Assembly: GCF_016801865.2 (NCBI RefSeq)
Contig: NC_068939.1
Span: 43,935,114-43,999,113, forward strand
Source: Culex pipiens pallens
Taxonomy: Eukaryota > Arthropoda > Insecta > Diptera > Culicidae
DNA: 64,000 bases
Reading direction: 5' to 3'
Part shown: positions 45,914 to 59,099 of the stretch, piece after piece
Layout of the letters: the number at the start of each line of letters is the position of its first letter
How positions within the stretch are numbered: the stretch's first letter is position 1
Position numbers and translations under genes: made by a program
The notes under the pieces: generated by a model
The model's database searches: none
What the model saw: the letters and a program-made list of their open reading frames with translations, nothing else
What the model was told of the DNA's origin: nothing

Positions 45914-48249
45914 GTGTGTAAAAAAATGTACATGCAGTGTGTAATATTAAATGTCTTTTTTGACGAAGGTGATCTGCATGCTTTTGCATACGATTTTACT
46001 ATCGGATTTTTTGCTGTGTATATGTAAAAAAACAATCAAATAAAAAACTTACATGTATTTGATATATCTTCATGGTTACAGTTTATAATCCGTACATTAG
46101 TTAGCCTAAATCCAAATAAATATAGCTACCAATGTTTAATTTAGATTTTTGAATATTTCATCAAACAAAACGAAAAAAAGTGAACATTTTTTTTGTTATT
46201 AGGTAATTTAAATCAGTTTAAAAAAAAAATATTACAAGTTTCTCTATTTAATTTTCATTATTATTCTATGAATAGTAAAAAAGAAAAACTTCCCGCCACA
46301 AAATTTCTAAAATAGTTTTTTAATTTTTTTGTAAGCTGAACTTTACATTTTGGGCAGATTAGAGAATGTTGTTATTATTATTATGTATTTAAAATTTAGA
46401 CAGACATTTATTTGATAGTTTTTAAACAAATTCGAATAAAGCTTAATTCAATTTAATGATTATATTTCTTCTCCCACTACATAAATTTCGTAAATCGAGA
46501 ACTAAAACAATTAGTTAGTCTTTTGAAAAAATATCAATCAACACTGGGAGCAGATTTTGAACAGGTTTTTGACAATGTTAAAATGAGGTGAAATACACTT
46601 TGAGTTTGAAATAAAAAGTGAACAATCCGATTAAACAATCCTAAAATTATTTTTTTAACTACTTTTTTTTGTGTAAAACTCTGGATCTCAAGTGTATGAA
46701 TAATAAAACAACTTTTTTTTATTTGTTCGTACACCTTCAAATTTAAGTATTAAAACTGTATTCGAGGTAAATGCAGATTTTGGTAACTTTAAAATATACA
46801 TTTTTTATTTTTAGTATTCTAAATAACACAACTTAGAAAAAAAACAGTCATTTGCCGTCTGTCAAAATATTCTCACCCGCGTCCAAACAGCAATTCTTTT
46901 CTGATTCCGTTGTGTGCGGATGTTCGAACACAAACCCAAGTTCACGCTGATTTTCAAACTTAGGTTTGAACTCTGGTGACAACAATTGTTTGGTGTGCAA
47001 GATTCTCTCAACTAAAAACGAATGTTTTGTCTTAAAAATTACATGAATTTCAATAAAATAACTTGTAAAAGCTAAATCCAGTCTCATGTTTTGCTAAAAC
47101 TTTTTATTTAAGGAAAATGTTCAAACACGGGTTCTAACAATTGTTCGGCAAACCCGACTGTTTCAAAAATAACAGTGTTCAAGGTCAAACACGAATGAAG
47201 GTTCAAAAGCAAACCGCGTTTACAAGCGTTTTCGTCACCAGGGTTCGATTTTGATGACTGGAAAAAAACTCATTTCAGCTCAACTGGTAATATTTTTCTT
47301 TTTGTTTTTAAATAACTTCAATCCATATTATTATCGAAATGCAGTAAGGTTATCTGTGATGAGTTAGGCTTATGCAAATTTAACTTCAAGTTGTTTCAAC
47401 CAGCAATCAAAATTTGCCTTAAAAATCAGAGGGCTTCAAGTTTCAAGTTCAAGTCAAAAATCAGAGGGAAAAAAATAATGCTACGTTTTTATTAAAAGAA
47501 AAAAGAAATGGCCTTCAAATATTTTAAATTATTGGACTACAGATTAGAAGTAAGCTTTGAAAATAATTAAAATTTCATGTGTATATTGATATTTTGGAAA
47601 TAATAATAACAATGTAGAAACCATTTTGTGAAACTTTTTGCTTAAAATGTTTGAAAAAAAGTTCCATATTTGATTTTTTTGATTGTCCCTAAATGACGAG
47701 ATATTTTGAAAAGATTTTTATTTTATTAGAGTTTTTACGGTAATACCGTTGTTTTTAGAAAACTCTATCTTAAAAAATTGAAAATACATTCTATATTCGG
47801 GTTTTAGTTGAAAATTTGGGAATTTTAGCTAATGATCGAATATTTTAAATATTTGAGTTTTCTTTAATTTGCAATTTAAATTTCAACCTACGCAATATAT
47901 TGTATAATTTTGCATCATAGTACAAATAGTATTTTTAGGAACGAATCAACCCAAGCTTATTGCTCCAAGATGTTTGTTACAGATATTTAATTATCTTCAT
48001 AACTAGGGGAATTTTGGCAATAATTTTCTATTTATCTCTCAAAGTTGTCTTTAAAGTAATTTTCAAAAATTTGACTATTTTAACGGATTAGGTCCGTAAG
48101 TTTGACAATTTTGGAATAAAAAGATAACAAATTCCTTGGTTGCTAAGCACCCTTAACTGTAATATACTCAAATTTGGGCAACGTTCCGTAACGTCGTCTG
48201 GGGTGAATCGGGACAAATGCGGTGAATTGTTACAAATGTTTTGACCATG
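45914..48249. other. Gene-free AT-rich stretch
   Basis: No genes. Around 46890-47240 words such as GGTTTGAACTCTGGTGAC and GTCACCAGGGTTCG suggest a decayed inverted repeat. The remainder shows nothing I can define. Confidence 0.4.
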
Positions 48250-48741
48250 ACTAAGACGAGTATATGTGTTCCTAGTAGAATTTTGCCTGCTGAATCCGAA
48301 TCCGGGTCCAGAATTGCTCCAAATGGTCCCAATTTTGAGATACACCCGTTTGAAATGGTTTTTGAAATTTGATTGCTTCTACGCATATTTATAGCCATTT
48401 TAAAATTATATTTTCAGTTGGTTCTCATTCAAGTTTTTCCAACTTGCATGCAAGTCAAATTCTAATTTTAAAATGGCTATAAATATGGGTAGAAACAATC
48501 AAATTTTCAAAACCAGGGGTGTTTCAGAAAGGGTAAAACGTGAACTTTAAGATACATGTATTGGTTCAGTTGTTTATTTAATAGTTCTTTTGTAAAATAG
48601 TCGACAAAGTAGCTAATTTTGGCCTAAACTAACATTTCAAACGGGTGTATCTCAAAATTGGGACCATTTGGAGCAATTCTGGATCCGGATTCGGATTCAG
48701 CAGGCAAAAATCTACTAGGAACACATATCCTCGTCTCAGAG
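48250..48741. mobile_element. Degraded foldback, about 490 bp
   Basis: The outer arm (48250-48360) pairs with 48638-48741, sharing GAATCCGAATCCGG, CAATTTTGAGATACACCCGT and GTGTTCCTAGTAGA in inverted form. An inner pair (48357-48408 with 48462-48513) shares ATATTTATAGCCATTTTAAA. The true ends and target site are unclear. Confidence 0.6.
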
Positions 48742-49056
48742 ACAAGAAACATTTGATTTTTTGTTGAACTGTGTATTTCCTTTATTTGCAGTATGAATAT
48801 CAAACGATGAGGAATTTTGTATACATTTAAAGGTAGTGTTATTTTGTAAATGACTGAAAAATACCTCTAATGTAGTTAAATCTGTTCTAATTTTCGCGTC
48901 ATTTGATATTTTGAGAAGCCTAAATGTAATCGATTTTCACAAAAAAAACACATACTTTTCAAGAAATCATAACTTCTCGTCGTTTCAACAGATTAAAGCT
49001 GCCTTAGACGCAAATGAAAGGTGATTAGATAGGCTTTTAAGGAAAATAGTTTAGAG

Positions 49057-49707
49057 CAGGGTTGTTCAAATATCAAAATATCAACTCTCAGCAACTACAA
49101 TTATCCCACCTGAATAATCATGCCTCAAATACAACGGCTCTTCTCTCATCATTGAAACTCTCAGCGCCGAACACAGCCGAACACGTTTTCGTGTTTACCC
49201 ACTCGCGATTGACATTTTCCTTTTCTCTCTCATTCCTGCTTCCATGATCATCCTACCGCAAGGCTTCATCCATAAAGTACGTCACGCTAAAATCAGCTAA
49301 AATTTACCCCCCTCCCCCCCATTGTCACGCTTTTCCTATACTTACAACACGCAATGTCACACTTGCTGAGACCCCCCCTCCCCCAATAGAGCGTGACATA
49401 CTTTATGGATGACGCCCAACAGCGTTTAACTATAAAAGCCGCCACGGGACGTCATGCGTGGTCGGCTTCTAATCGCCATCTTGCGTTCTCTCATTGCAGT
49501 TTTCGGAGAGATTGAGAGACTCTCGGGTGAGAGCGCATAGTCGAGGAAAAGGGCAGGAGTGATAGAGAGAGAGAGAATGACATCGCTGGGAATCACGAGA
49601 AACAAAAAAAGATCTCACAAGCAATAGTGATGGCCGCTATACTCTCGGATATTTTTGCTGCAGAGATAATCTATTGATAGCTTTTCTATCACTCATTTGC
49701 AACCCTG
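49057..49707. mobile_element. hAT-like element, CAGGGTTG ends
   Basis: The ends are CAGGGTTGTTCAAA and TTTGCAACCCTG. The flanks GTTTAGAG and TTTCAGAG match at 6 of 8 bases, suggesting an aged 8-bp duplication. The sequence on either side (to 48930 and from 49725) matches one continuous relative at 60850-61060, which supports a later insertion. It contains a second small inverted-repeat element (49266-49415) and a TATAAAAG word at 49431. It encodes no transposase. Confidence 0.7.
49266..49415. mobile_element. Small MITE, CATCCATAAAGTACGTCACG ends
   Basis: TCATCCATAAAGTACGTCACG at the left pairs with CGTGACATACTTTATGGATGA at the right, around a C-rich centre with several long C runs. It is nested in the hAT-like element. 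No target duplication is clear. Confidence 0.65.
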
Positions 49708-49715
49708 TTTCAGAG

Positions 49716-51908
49716 AAATATTTGAATGGCTGCATGAAACTGTAAGTCTCATGCATGACTCTGGACCAAAGAGCCAATGTCTTATAATTTTGGTAATGCA
49801 TTTGATAATTTATAGCTGGTCAACCATTCTAAGGTGACAGAACTCAAGTTTGATGTGAAAATTAAGAATTGAAAACAATATCCGAAGTCTCATACAAATT
49901 GAACTTCAAATAATTGAAACACTGGATAATAGAGGCTTGGGATAATCGAATCTGAACTGTAATATGAAATCAAATTTTGAAACAGGGCAAATATTCTGCA
50001 TTTTTTTTTTCATTTCTAAATTCGTGAAAAACTTTCTTAAAGGATTACCCCCTTACATCGCCTTCCATAAGACCCCAAATTCCTCAGCCAATCCCCCGCA
50101 GGATATTTCTTCCTCGCGGTTCCTCCCCCCCCCCCCCTCACCCAAAATGTCGCGATCCTTGGGATTATGACTTCTAATTTGCTGTTTGCCACTTTGCAGT
50201 CATTGTCCCCCGGCTTCTACTGAGGGGCCCATTTTTCATAACTGTTTGGCTAAGCTAGAATTGATTTACGACCCCCGCCGTCGTCGTTGTCGCGAAGCCT
50301 CCGGGACGTGAAGCCCTTCTTTTGGAGGGGGGTTGCCAATGGAGCGAAAAATGCCCTCGAAATTGGAAAATTTGCTCCGCAGCTTCGCCTTCAGCCCGCC
50401 TGGCTAATATGGCACAATTAATCGGCACTCGGCTACTGGTATTTGGGATTTGCTTGCTGTTTTGGGGGGGGGAGGAGGTTTTGTTTCTGCACGATAAATA
50501 TTTATGGACGAAGAGGACCTTCACCAGTGAAGATTGGAATTTTAGATGAGAAGATTCTGGCTAGGCCTTGGGCGAACGAGTTTGGATTCGGTTGTCGCTA
50601 TCATTTATGGTCCAAACTAGAACTGCTTGTATTTAGTTTTGGAATCCATTGTCACTCGCGATTTTTTTTTTCAATTTTATCATTTTTCATTTTTGGAACC
50701 TTTTGATTTATCTTTTCAAAGCAATTTTCAGATTAATCTCTTTTCTAACTCTTTGTCAAATTATGTGATTTGACATGGATTTTCCTACTCTTGATAACAG
50801 TAGCAGATCTCTAGGACAACACAATCCAAAAGATGCATACATAAACATGAAATAATCGTCATTTTCGGTTGCTTTCGGACTAGTTAAGTTTTTATGTGCG
50901 TTTTCAGCCCTAAACTGCACGAATCTATTGCTTCTTCAGATTCTGCAGATGACTCCGCTAGTGGGTGTTATTTCTTCAACATTATGACACTTACTGAATG
51001 TTAGTTTTCAGCATATCTCTACCAATCTCTCTCTCTCTCTCGAAAGTGCGTCCCAGCAGCGTCTTATTGCTTTTCATTATGTCGATGAATTTGGTTTTAA
51101 CCCCTAAACGTAAAATGTAATAAAATATTGCTATTTGTTCGTGAAGACATTAGTTGTTATCGATATAATTGTGTGATGTTTTATTTTTATGCTTAGGCTA
51201 GTGTTCTACTTGCAAACTACCGTGCTATTACTACTGTTAAAAATCGTTGTATCGTGATAAAACCGGGAGTATAATGGGAAGTGCGTTATATGTATATGTA
51301 TTGCTTTTTTACAATTTTGGAGCTAATTTGATTACATTGCTTTTGAGTGTTTGCATAATTTGATAATTTAAGCTAGCTATCACTAGTATGCTTTTGGTTA
51401 ACTATTTAATTGAAAGGTTGGGAATGTGATATTCTTTTTATGCTATATTTTACTACTAATAATTTTAATGATTTAGTTTTCTGTTGATCCAGTTTTTTTT
51501 AAATCAATAATTAATGATTTTTTCATGGTTTTTTGTACTACCTAAAACTTTCATCACTACATTTATAATGATACGTGTAAGTTTGTGTTTTATGTTTGGT
51601 GTATTTTAAAAGGTTGAGAATCTTCATTAAGAACATAAAAAAAACATGCATACAAATAAAAAAATCACAAACTGATTGATGATGGTTCTCTAAAAAAAAG
51701 TTGCAAAAACTACCTTTTGGGATTCAAAAAAATTAACATGATGGGAAATAAATACCTTTCAAAACCACTACTGGAAAGTTCTATTTTTTAAGCACTGAAA
51801 TAGGTGCTTAAAAGTTGAAATTTTCAGCACTAATGTTGAAAAGAAACATTTATCAATGTTTTTGATTTGAACGGTGCATTTTTTTAACACAGAAAATTCC
51901 ATTAAAAA
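49716..51908. other. Gene-free stretch with a unique GC-richer island
   Basis: 50040-50620 is GC-richer, with C/G homopolymers near 50127-50139 and 50463-50475 and no repeat structure; it may be host intronic DNA. A short (TC)n tract lies at 51027-51041. The rest is AT-rich without definable features. Confidence 0.4.
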
Positions 51909-53744
51909 GAGGTTTTTTGGAATTTCGGCCAATTGATATTTTTTGTATTTTTAAATCCGGCTGAAACTTTTTTGGTGCCTTTGGTATGCCCAAAGAAGCC
52001 ATTTTGCATCATTTGTTTGTCCATATAATTTTCCATGCAAATTTGGCAGCTGGTCATACAAAAATGATGTGTGAAAATTCAAAAATCTGTATCTTTTGAA
52101 GGAATTTTTTGATCGATTTGGTGTCTTCAGCAAAGTTGTAGGTATGGATATGGACTACACTGGAAAAAAATGATACACGGTAAAATCAATTGGTGATTTT
52201 TTATATGAACTTTTTGTCAATAAAACTTGATTTGGAAACAAACACTTTTTTTATTATTTTTTTTTTTTATATGTTTTAGAGGACATCAAATGCCAACTTT
52301 TCAGAAATTTCCAGGTTGTGCAAAAAATCTTTGAGCGAGTTATGAATTTTTGAATCAATACTGATTTTTTCAAAAAATCGACAAATTGGTCGCAAAAATT
52401 TTTCAACATCATTTTTTTATGTAAAATCAAATTTGCAATCAAAAAGTACTGTAGTGAAATTTTGATAAAGTGCGCCGTTTTCAATTTAAATCCATTTTTA
52501 GGTGACTTTTTTTGAAAAAAGTCACAGTTTTTCATTTTTTTAAATAAGTGCACATGTTTGTCCACTTTTGAAAAGAATATTTTTGAAAAGCTGAGAAAAT
52601 TCTCTATATTTTGCATTTTTTAATTTTGTTGATACAAACCTTTGTTGCTGAGATATTGCCATGCAAAGGTTTAAAAACAGGAAAATTGATGTTTCTAATG
52701 TCGATATTTCAGAAACTAATAATCCGATTTTCAATGTTAAAATATGAAACATTCGTGAAATTTTCCGATCTCTTAGAAAAAAATATTTTCAAAATTTTTA
52801 AACCAAGACTTACAATTCAATAGGGCCAAACATTCAATATTATGCCCTTTTAAAATGTTAATCTTGGTTTAAAAATTTTGAAAGTATTTTTTTCTAAGAG
52901 ATCGGAAAATTTCACGAATGTTTCATATTTTAACATTGAAAATCGGATTATTAGTTGCTGAGATATCGACATTGGAAAATGGTGTGTTGTTTGTGTGGGA
53001 CTAAGAAAACATCAATTTTCCTCTTTTTAAACCTTTGCACTGAGATATCAGCAACTAACGGTCGTATCAACAAAGTTTAAAAATGCAAAATATAGAGAAT
53101 TTTCTCAGATTTTCAAAAATATTTTTTTCTATGGTGGGCAAACATGTGCTCTAATTTAAAAAAAAAATAAAAAACTGCGACTATTTTCAAAAAAGTCACC
53201 TGAAAAGGGTTATTATTTGAAAACGGTGCACTTTATCAAAAATTCTTTAAAGTACTTTTTCGATTTTTTGAAAAAAATCAGTATTGATTCAAAAATTCAT
53301 AACTCGCTCAAAGATTTTTTGCACAACCTGGAAATTTCTGAAAAGTTGGCATTTGATGTCCTTTAAAACATATCAAAAAATAAAAAAAATAAAAATAGTG
53401 TTTTTTTTGCAAATCAAGTTTTAGTGACAAAAAGTTAAATGAAAAACCACCAAAATTTTGTTTACCTTGCATCATTTTTTTTCAGTGTAGTCCTTATCCA
53501 TACCTACAACTTTGCCGAAGACACCAAATCGATCAAACAATTCCTTCAAAAGATACAGTTTTTTGAATTTTCATACATCATTTTTGCATGACCAGCTGCC
53601 AAATTTGTATGGAAAATTATATGGACAAACTAATGATGCAAAATGGCTTCTTTGGGCATACCGAAGGCACCAAAAAAGTTTCAGTCGGATTGAAAAAAAA
53701 AATTAAAATTGAAGAAAAAAGACCGATTTCGTTGAGAATTGATC
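51909..53744. mobile_element. Foldback element, GAGCAATT family (copy 3, decayed ends)
   Basis: A 1.84-kb palindrome with the same arm order as the copy at 7897: AATCCGGCTGAAAC, GCCATTTTGCATCATT, TGGTGTCTTC, then the centre AACATTCAATATTATGCCC near 52835. The right end reads TTGAGAATTGATC and the left end is eroded. No target duplication remains. It is an older copy than those at 7897 and 41272. Confidence 0.75.
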
Positions 53745-54520
53745 AAGTGCAAAACATATTGTAAGCAATTCGTAAAAAAAACTTGAAATATCTTCGTTTT
53801 GCAACTTGTTGCATAACTGCTATTTTGCACCTTTGTGCAACAACTATTTCCCAATTTTTATTCTTCGTAAGACCATGTTTTAATGATGACTTTTGGTTGC
53901 CTTTCCAAAGAATTAAAATTACGAAAAATAGTTTTTCTAATAACTTGCTAAGGATAATAACCTCGTTTTGCAAAGGAAAATGTCTACACAGACAAAAAAT
54001 GATGGTAGTTTTTGAAGAAGCTGAAAATGTTATCGGTAGACGGAGCAATATTGAGATTGAGAAGATTGACAAGCAAATAGTCCGCTATACTTCACTTTTT
54101 AGTTGAATTTACTAAAAAAAATAATGAAAAAAATAAAATTTAAAAAAAACATGTTTATCAGTTTTTATATCGAAAGCGACTTTCAAAAATGCATTTTTGT
54201 TGAAAAATTATTTATACTGTAGAGACAATTAAAAATATCATTGAACGTTTTTGTGCCTTGGAACAAGATTGGTTCGAGAAAGGGCTAAAATAATTAACTA
54301 AATAACAGTTTTGGAAAATAGCTTGCTTTTTGTAATTCTTACTAAAAAATTATGTAGTTTTTATGTAAACAATTTGGAGTCATATTTAATTCTTACTGTG
54401 GGTAATAAATTGTGAAAACCATTGACTTGAAACATTAATCTTATTTTAAATTTCACGATTTTTGTTTAACATTTTGTAGTTAATCAATGAATGTTTATCA
54501 TTTAAATCGAAAATGAATAT
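53745..54520. other. Gene-free AT-rich stretch
   Basis: Overlapping open frames on both strands (53743-54106) have no recognisable domain and biased, AT-driven composition. None was accepted. Confidence 0.4.
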
Positions 54521-54524
54521 GCAC

Positions 54525-54714
54525 AGAACAAAAATGATGGTCATATTCATCAGGAAAAGGTGGCAGATTTTACGCTAAAAAAAGTGTAACATTACATCAA
54601 TAAATGATGGATTTTCATCAGTTCCTGATGAATGTTCATCAGGTTCACATTTTACACATTTTTTAGGCAATATTACTTAAAAAAGAGAATTCATTTTTTT
54701 TGCTTTGTGTAGTG
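54525..54714. mobile_element. MITE-like repeat (copy 2 of 2)
   Basis: Relative of 11988-12202 with the words AAAATGATGG, TTCATCAGGA, GGTGGCAGATTTT, GATGAATGTTCATCAGGTTC and TTTACACATTTTTT. It is non-coding. Confidence 0.5.
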
Positions 54715-54716
54715 TG

Positions 54717-55540
54717 TTCCAAACCTAGTTTCAAAAACAAATCCAAATCAAATGCTTTGGAAAATTGTCACTCCACCCCAAAACTCGGATCGCCCTCTTT
54801 TCAACACTCACGCTAAGTGACATTATAAAATCGAATCGGGAAAAAGCCGCACTCCCAAATCTGATAACGACGCCCAATTTCAGCTCTCAATTTGAGGCGA
54901 TAAATTTCCCAAAAAGCCCAAATTATCACCAATTTCTTTCCCTGCTCGCGCGGTTGCTTTAAGCGTTGAAAGCAGCCCAAACCCAAATCCCCTTAACCTA
55001 CAAACCACCACCACCACCCTTAGTCAGTCAGTCGCTAAGTGATTGATTATCGATTCCTTCTCAGTCACGACTTTGGTTTCAGTTCCTCACCCGAGTGGCC
55101 ACCACACAATCTTGAATGTCATCCTTGCTGACTCGTCACGTCAACCAGTGTGCAGTGTTGCCAGCCTTGGCCAGAATCAGTGGCGATGGCCATCACGCGT
55201 GTGACCCTCCTACCCCCTCCCCAACCCTTAAACCCCATTGAAAAAGCAAACAAAATCAACACTGCTGTTAACACGCCATCCATCAAAAAGTAAAGCTTAA
55301 ATCAAATTTTATTTTTATTTTCAATGTTTTCGTGCCTTGGATTTCCCGCTGCTTTCCAATTTCTAATCGAATCAGAGTTCAACTAGTGTTGAGTTTTCCG
55401 CTTGCCAAGGTGGAGCCTAACTCAGCCGGAAAAGGCTCTCCTTCCACCGGATAACAAATGCCCAGCGCCGCCACCAAACCTTCATAAATAACCAATTTTA
55501 ACCGTAATAAACTCGATTTATTTTATTTCGAAACTGATTC
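54717..55540. other. Unique, GC-richer gene-free stretch
   Basis: No repeats or supported genes. A short (ACC)n tract lies near 55004-55017. It may be host intronic or intergenic DNA. Confidence 0.4.
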
Positions 55541-55543
55541 CAT

Positions 55544-55915
55544 TTGGGCAGTAGGTTTTCGGGGAATTTTTACGGGTATACCTATAGCTATGGCCGTGAG
55601 TTTAGTCCATGGTCCGGCTGTTTGAATCGATTCCTGATTTTTCCGGTTGAACGATTGTTGAATTATTTGGGGTTTCTTAAAACTACGATTGCAAAAGTTT
55701 GTTGTGAAGTCGGGGGCACTGTACTTAATAAATGTATTGCTCATGACAAGACAGAAAATTGTCTTGTAGGTTACACACCCGCAAAAGAATGCAGTCAGAG
55801 AACACATAGTAAACAATTGTTATTGATACCAAAGACGTTTTGTTTGGCTGACAGTCCTGTGCATTTTCCTAAAGTGTGGTCGAATTTGGTTGCAAGAGTC
55901 CCAAGCTATAATTGA
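55544..55915 (+). CDS. Uncharacterised cysteine-containing ORF, doubtful
   Basis: This 123-codon frame is one of the longest outside repeats. Its C-terminal half has spaced cysteines (KVCCEVGG, NKCIAHDKTENC, AKECSQ, KTFCLADS), a pattern sometimes seen in secreted or receptor ectodomain exons. There is no signal peptide, and the N-terminal half looks random. No promoter, splice context or homologous copy is visible. A 97-codon frame overlaps on the other strand. It could be chance or a decayed exon. Confidence 0.2.
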   Translation: MGSRFSGNFYGYTYSYGREFSPWSGCLNRFLIFPVERLLNYLGFLKTTIAKVCCEVGGTVLNKCIAHDKTENCLVGYTPAKECSQRTHSKQLLLIPKTFCLADSPVHFPKVWSNLVARVPSYN

Positions 55916-56820
55916 AAATATTTCCAGTTGTCGGGCATGTACGTGTGTCAAAATGTCCTCTGACTTAATTCCCTTAGGCCTGTGGTCGCATTTGCAGCAA
56001 ATTTCAGGGAGTGTCATGATAGCACGATTAGATCAATACTTCTTTCGTATGAAAAGTGGCAACAATGCACGGAGTTTTTTTTCGGTTTTATTAAATATCT
56101 TAGGATTGAAATCGAATCTGTAAGGCTAAATGTGATACATTGAGAGATTTTCATAAAAGTGTCCACGTGGTTTATGGATGGTCCCTCGTACAAAATTGAG
56201 AAAAACATTTATTGTTTTCTCGTGATATTTTGACGAGAGAAAGGTCTAAGAAGGTTTTAGGACACACACAGTTTTCGAGTTAAAAACACTTGATTTCCTC
56301 CTTACGTCTAGAAAAAGCACAGGATGTTTGGCAACATTTTTAAAGTAAAATCTTATATTGAAATCAGACGATTTCTTCACAGTTTAAAAATCTTCAAAAT
56401 ATATGTTTATCTTTAGAAAAGACCTGCATTTCCCATTTAAATGTCTGCTTAAAAAAGCATAGTAAAAAAAATAAAAAATTATTTTTTGTGATAAAAATAT
56501 AGTTTTCAAAATGTTTTTTTTTTCAAAATCAGCTTTTTCTGAGTTTTTTTCATAGTTAGAAGACCCCACATAGCTGTTATCCCCTTCAAGATACCGATTT
56601 TAATAAATTATCAGAAAATCAGTTTTAATAATTAAAAATAAACAAATGAAAATTTAAGATGCCTAACCAAAGAGTATAAATCACTTCTTTCTGGCTTGGC
56701 AGCTATTTTTTTCATTATTCATTAATTTGTGTAAGTTTTGAAGGTATTTTAATGGTTTTGAAGTATTTTTTTCCTTTCTGCTAAATCTTATCAAAATGAA
56801 CTATAGAACAAATCATTAGG

Positions 56821-57885
56821 GTCAGTGATTTTTCACGATTTCACGGACAGCGTGAAATTAATGAAATTTGAAGGTTCCCGTGAAATTTACCAATTTTCTG
56901 AAATAAACGCTATGGAATAATAACATAATAAACATTTCATCTATTAAGACTTTTAAAGTATATTTTGTTAGTTTTCAATTGATTGCACAATTTGAAGAAT
57001 TTTTCCAACATTTACTGAGATGTGAATGCTGTGAATACTTCAATAATCTTGACAAAAATAAATCAAAGTAAAAAACATATCATTTTATCACAAGGATGAT
57101 ATCATCAATCATTTGATTATATTTATTTTCAAAGTTGACTGAAAAAGTATATTGAAAGAAATTTTTGAAAGATTGCTTAGAAATTTTAAAATTAAATTGA
57201 TTTATTTTTTAAAATCAATTAAAAGCAAACATTCATGTAAAAAAACATTCCGTAGAAACAGTCGTCTTTCCCTGAGTTAATATATCGTCAACCAGAGGAG
57301 CAAGCAATCAGAATGAAGAAAAAAATGAATTCAATTAGACTAAAATTAAATATTGAGAAAATAGATTGCTATTTTCAGATCTGATTTTGAATATCATTTT
57401 GAGAATTTCTTTGCAGATTAAAATATTTTTGTCTATTGATTTTTAATTTATTTTCTTGAAAAATGAGATGAAAACCTTAGAAATATTTTGATTGAGCAAA
57501 ATGTTTTCTGGAAATGATTTGATATGAATTTCAATAAAATTTGAAAAGCGAAAACTTTTTAGCTATATTAGTTGAATGTTAGAAAAGATACTCAATAAAT
57601 GAAAACGCATGACCTGCATTTCGGTTTAAATATTTATTGAGCCCATCTATAATTACCTTGAATCATTTTTGGAAATAAGGGTTAGTTTTTTTATTATGTC
57701 ATAAAAAAATAAATATATATAAAGAATCATAAAATATAGTGTCTGTATATTTAACTTAAGATTTTCATAGTTATTTTAAAGTTTTTCACTATCCGTGAAA
57801 TTCTGTGAAATTTGATGTTTTAAAATATGGATGCCCGTGAAATTTTTAATTTTGAGCGTGATTAATCATCAAGCCTGTACATAAT
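56821..57885. repeat. Possible element with CGTGAAAT subterminal motifs
   Basis: TTTCACGATTTCACGG, GCGTGAAAT and CCCGTGAAATTT cluster at 56830-56885. CCGTGAAATTCTGTGAAATTT and CCCGTGAAATTTT cluster at 57795-57850. The outer words CAGTGATTTTTCACG and CGTGATTAATCATC could be inverted ends. No target duplication is seen and the interior is plain AT-rich DNA. Confidence 0.35.
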
Positions 57886-57997
57886 TTTTAAAGGATCTCT
57901 AAAATTTATGAGTTATAAGAAAAACAAAATTTTGAATGAAGTTAATATAATTCTATAAGTTGTGCATTTTAAAGTTTCAATATTTAGCTTTTGTAAT

Positions 57998-59044
57998 GAG
58001 CAATTCCATGCCAAATAGGAAATCGATTGTAGCGGACCCTCTCCGATTTCAATGAAACTTTGTAGACATTTTATCCTACGCTTATGTAAGCCATTTTTGT
58101 TTTTATGGAGCCAGTTTCACTCGATAGTGACAATTGAGAAGGGCGTAAGTGTTTTAAATATTTTTGTTGCATCGTATCAAAATGTAGTCAAAGACAAACT
58201 TGTAGGAAATTTGACGGGCATTCCGAAAAAAAATACACTGAAAGAAAAAAAGCACGACACTTTTATGAGATTTTCTGAAAGTAAAATTTGAAGGCAAGGC
58301 CATGTTTTTTTTTCGTTCAAATTTTTTTTCGAAAATAGCCTATGATGTTACGAAAAGACTCACGAAAAATGCAGGATGGAGCAACTCTCCTAAAAAATTA
58401 CAAAAATTGAAACTGTTTTTTTAAAGTGCTCTTAACCTAAAAATTTTCAAAAACCGAATCGATTCTCCAGACAATTTTACATAAATGTCTCCATATCGAC
58501 CAATGTCCTTAGTCAAATCCTTGTGAAGTAACAGCTGTTTTAAAAATAAAATGTTGAAAAAATTGGTTTTTTGATGGTTTTTGACAATTTCTATGTGACA
58601 GACTTGATTTTTCAGTCTCGTAAATATTTTTACCGGAAAGCTCGTCCAATTTCCCTTAACATTGTCTTTGACCACATTTCAATTGGAAGTATGGGATATA
58701 AACTAATTGCATTACTCATAACTGAAAACAGAATATTTTTTCAGTGTTGTTCAGAGGGTTGTAGTAAAAGTGGTCACAGACAATCTTATGGGAAATTGGA
58801 CGAGCTTTCCGGTAAAAATATTTACGAGACCTAAAAATCAAGTCAGTCATATAGAAATTGTCAAAAACCATCAAAAAACCATTTTTTTCAACATTTTTAT
58901 TTTTAAAACAGCTGTAACTTCACAAGGATTTGACTTAGGACAGTGGTCAATATGGAGACTTTTATGTAAAATTGTCTGGAGAATCGATTCCCTTATTCGA
59001 GAAAAAAGTACGTAAAAAATTCCTGTTTTGAGCTGGAATTGCTC
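57998..59044. mobile_element. Foldback element, GAGCAATTCC ends, 4-bp target
   Basis: The ends GAGCAATTCCATGCC and GAGCTGGAATTGCTC are flanked by TAAT (57994-57997 and 59045-59048). Inner inverted arms (about 58440-58680 and 58765-58985) contain TTTTTGATGGTTTTTGACAA and its complement. The left outer part (58010-58375) has no partner in the right arm. This is a second subfamily sharing ends and target size with the element at 7897. Confidence 0.8.
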
Positions 59045-59099
59045 TAATGCAGTTTTATCTCAATTAAGGTAATTAAACCATTTTTAGAGCTTAAATCAC

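Noticed and set aside
55890..56123. ZAD zinc-finger exon from a CRAC motif
   Set aside because: The second Cys pair and the Pro-x-x-x-Cys signature expected of ZAD domains are absent.
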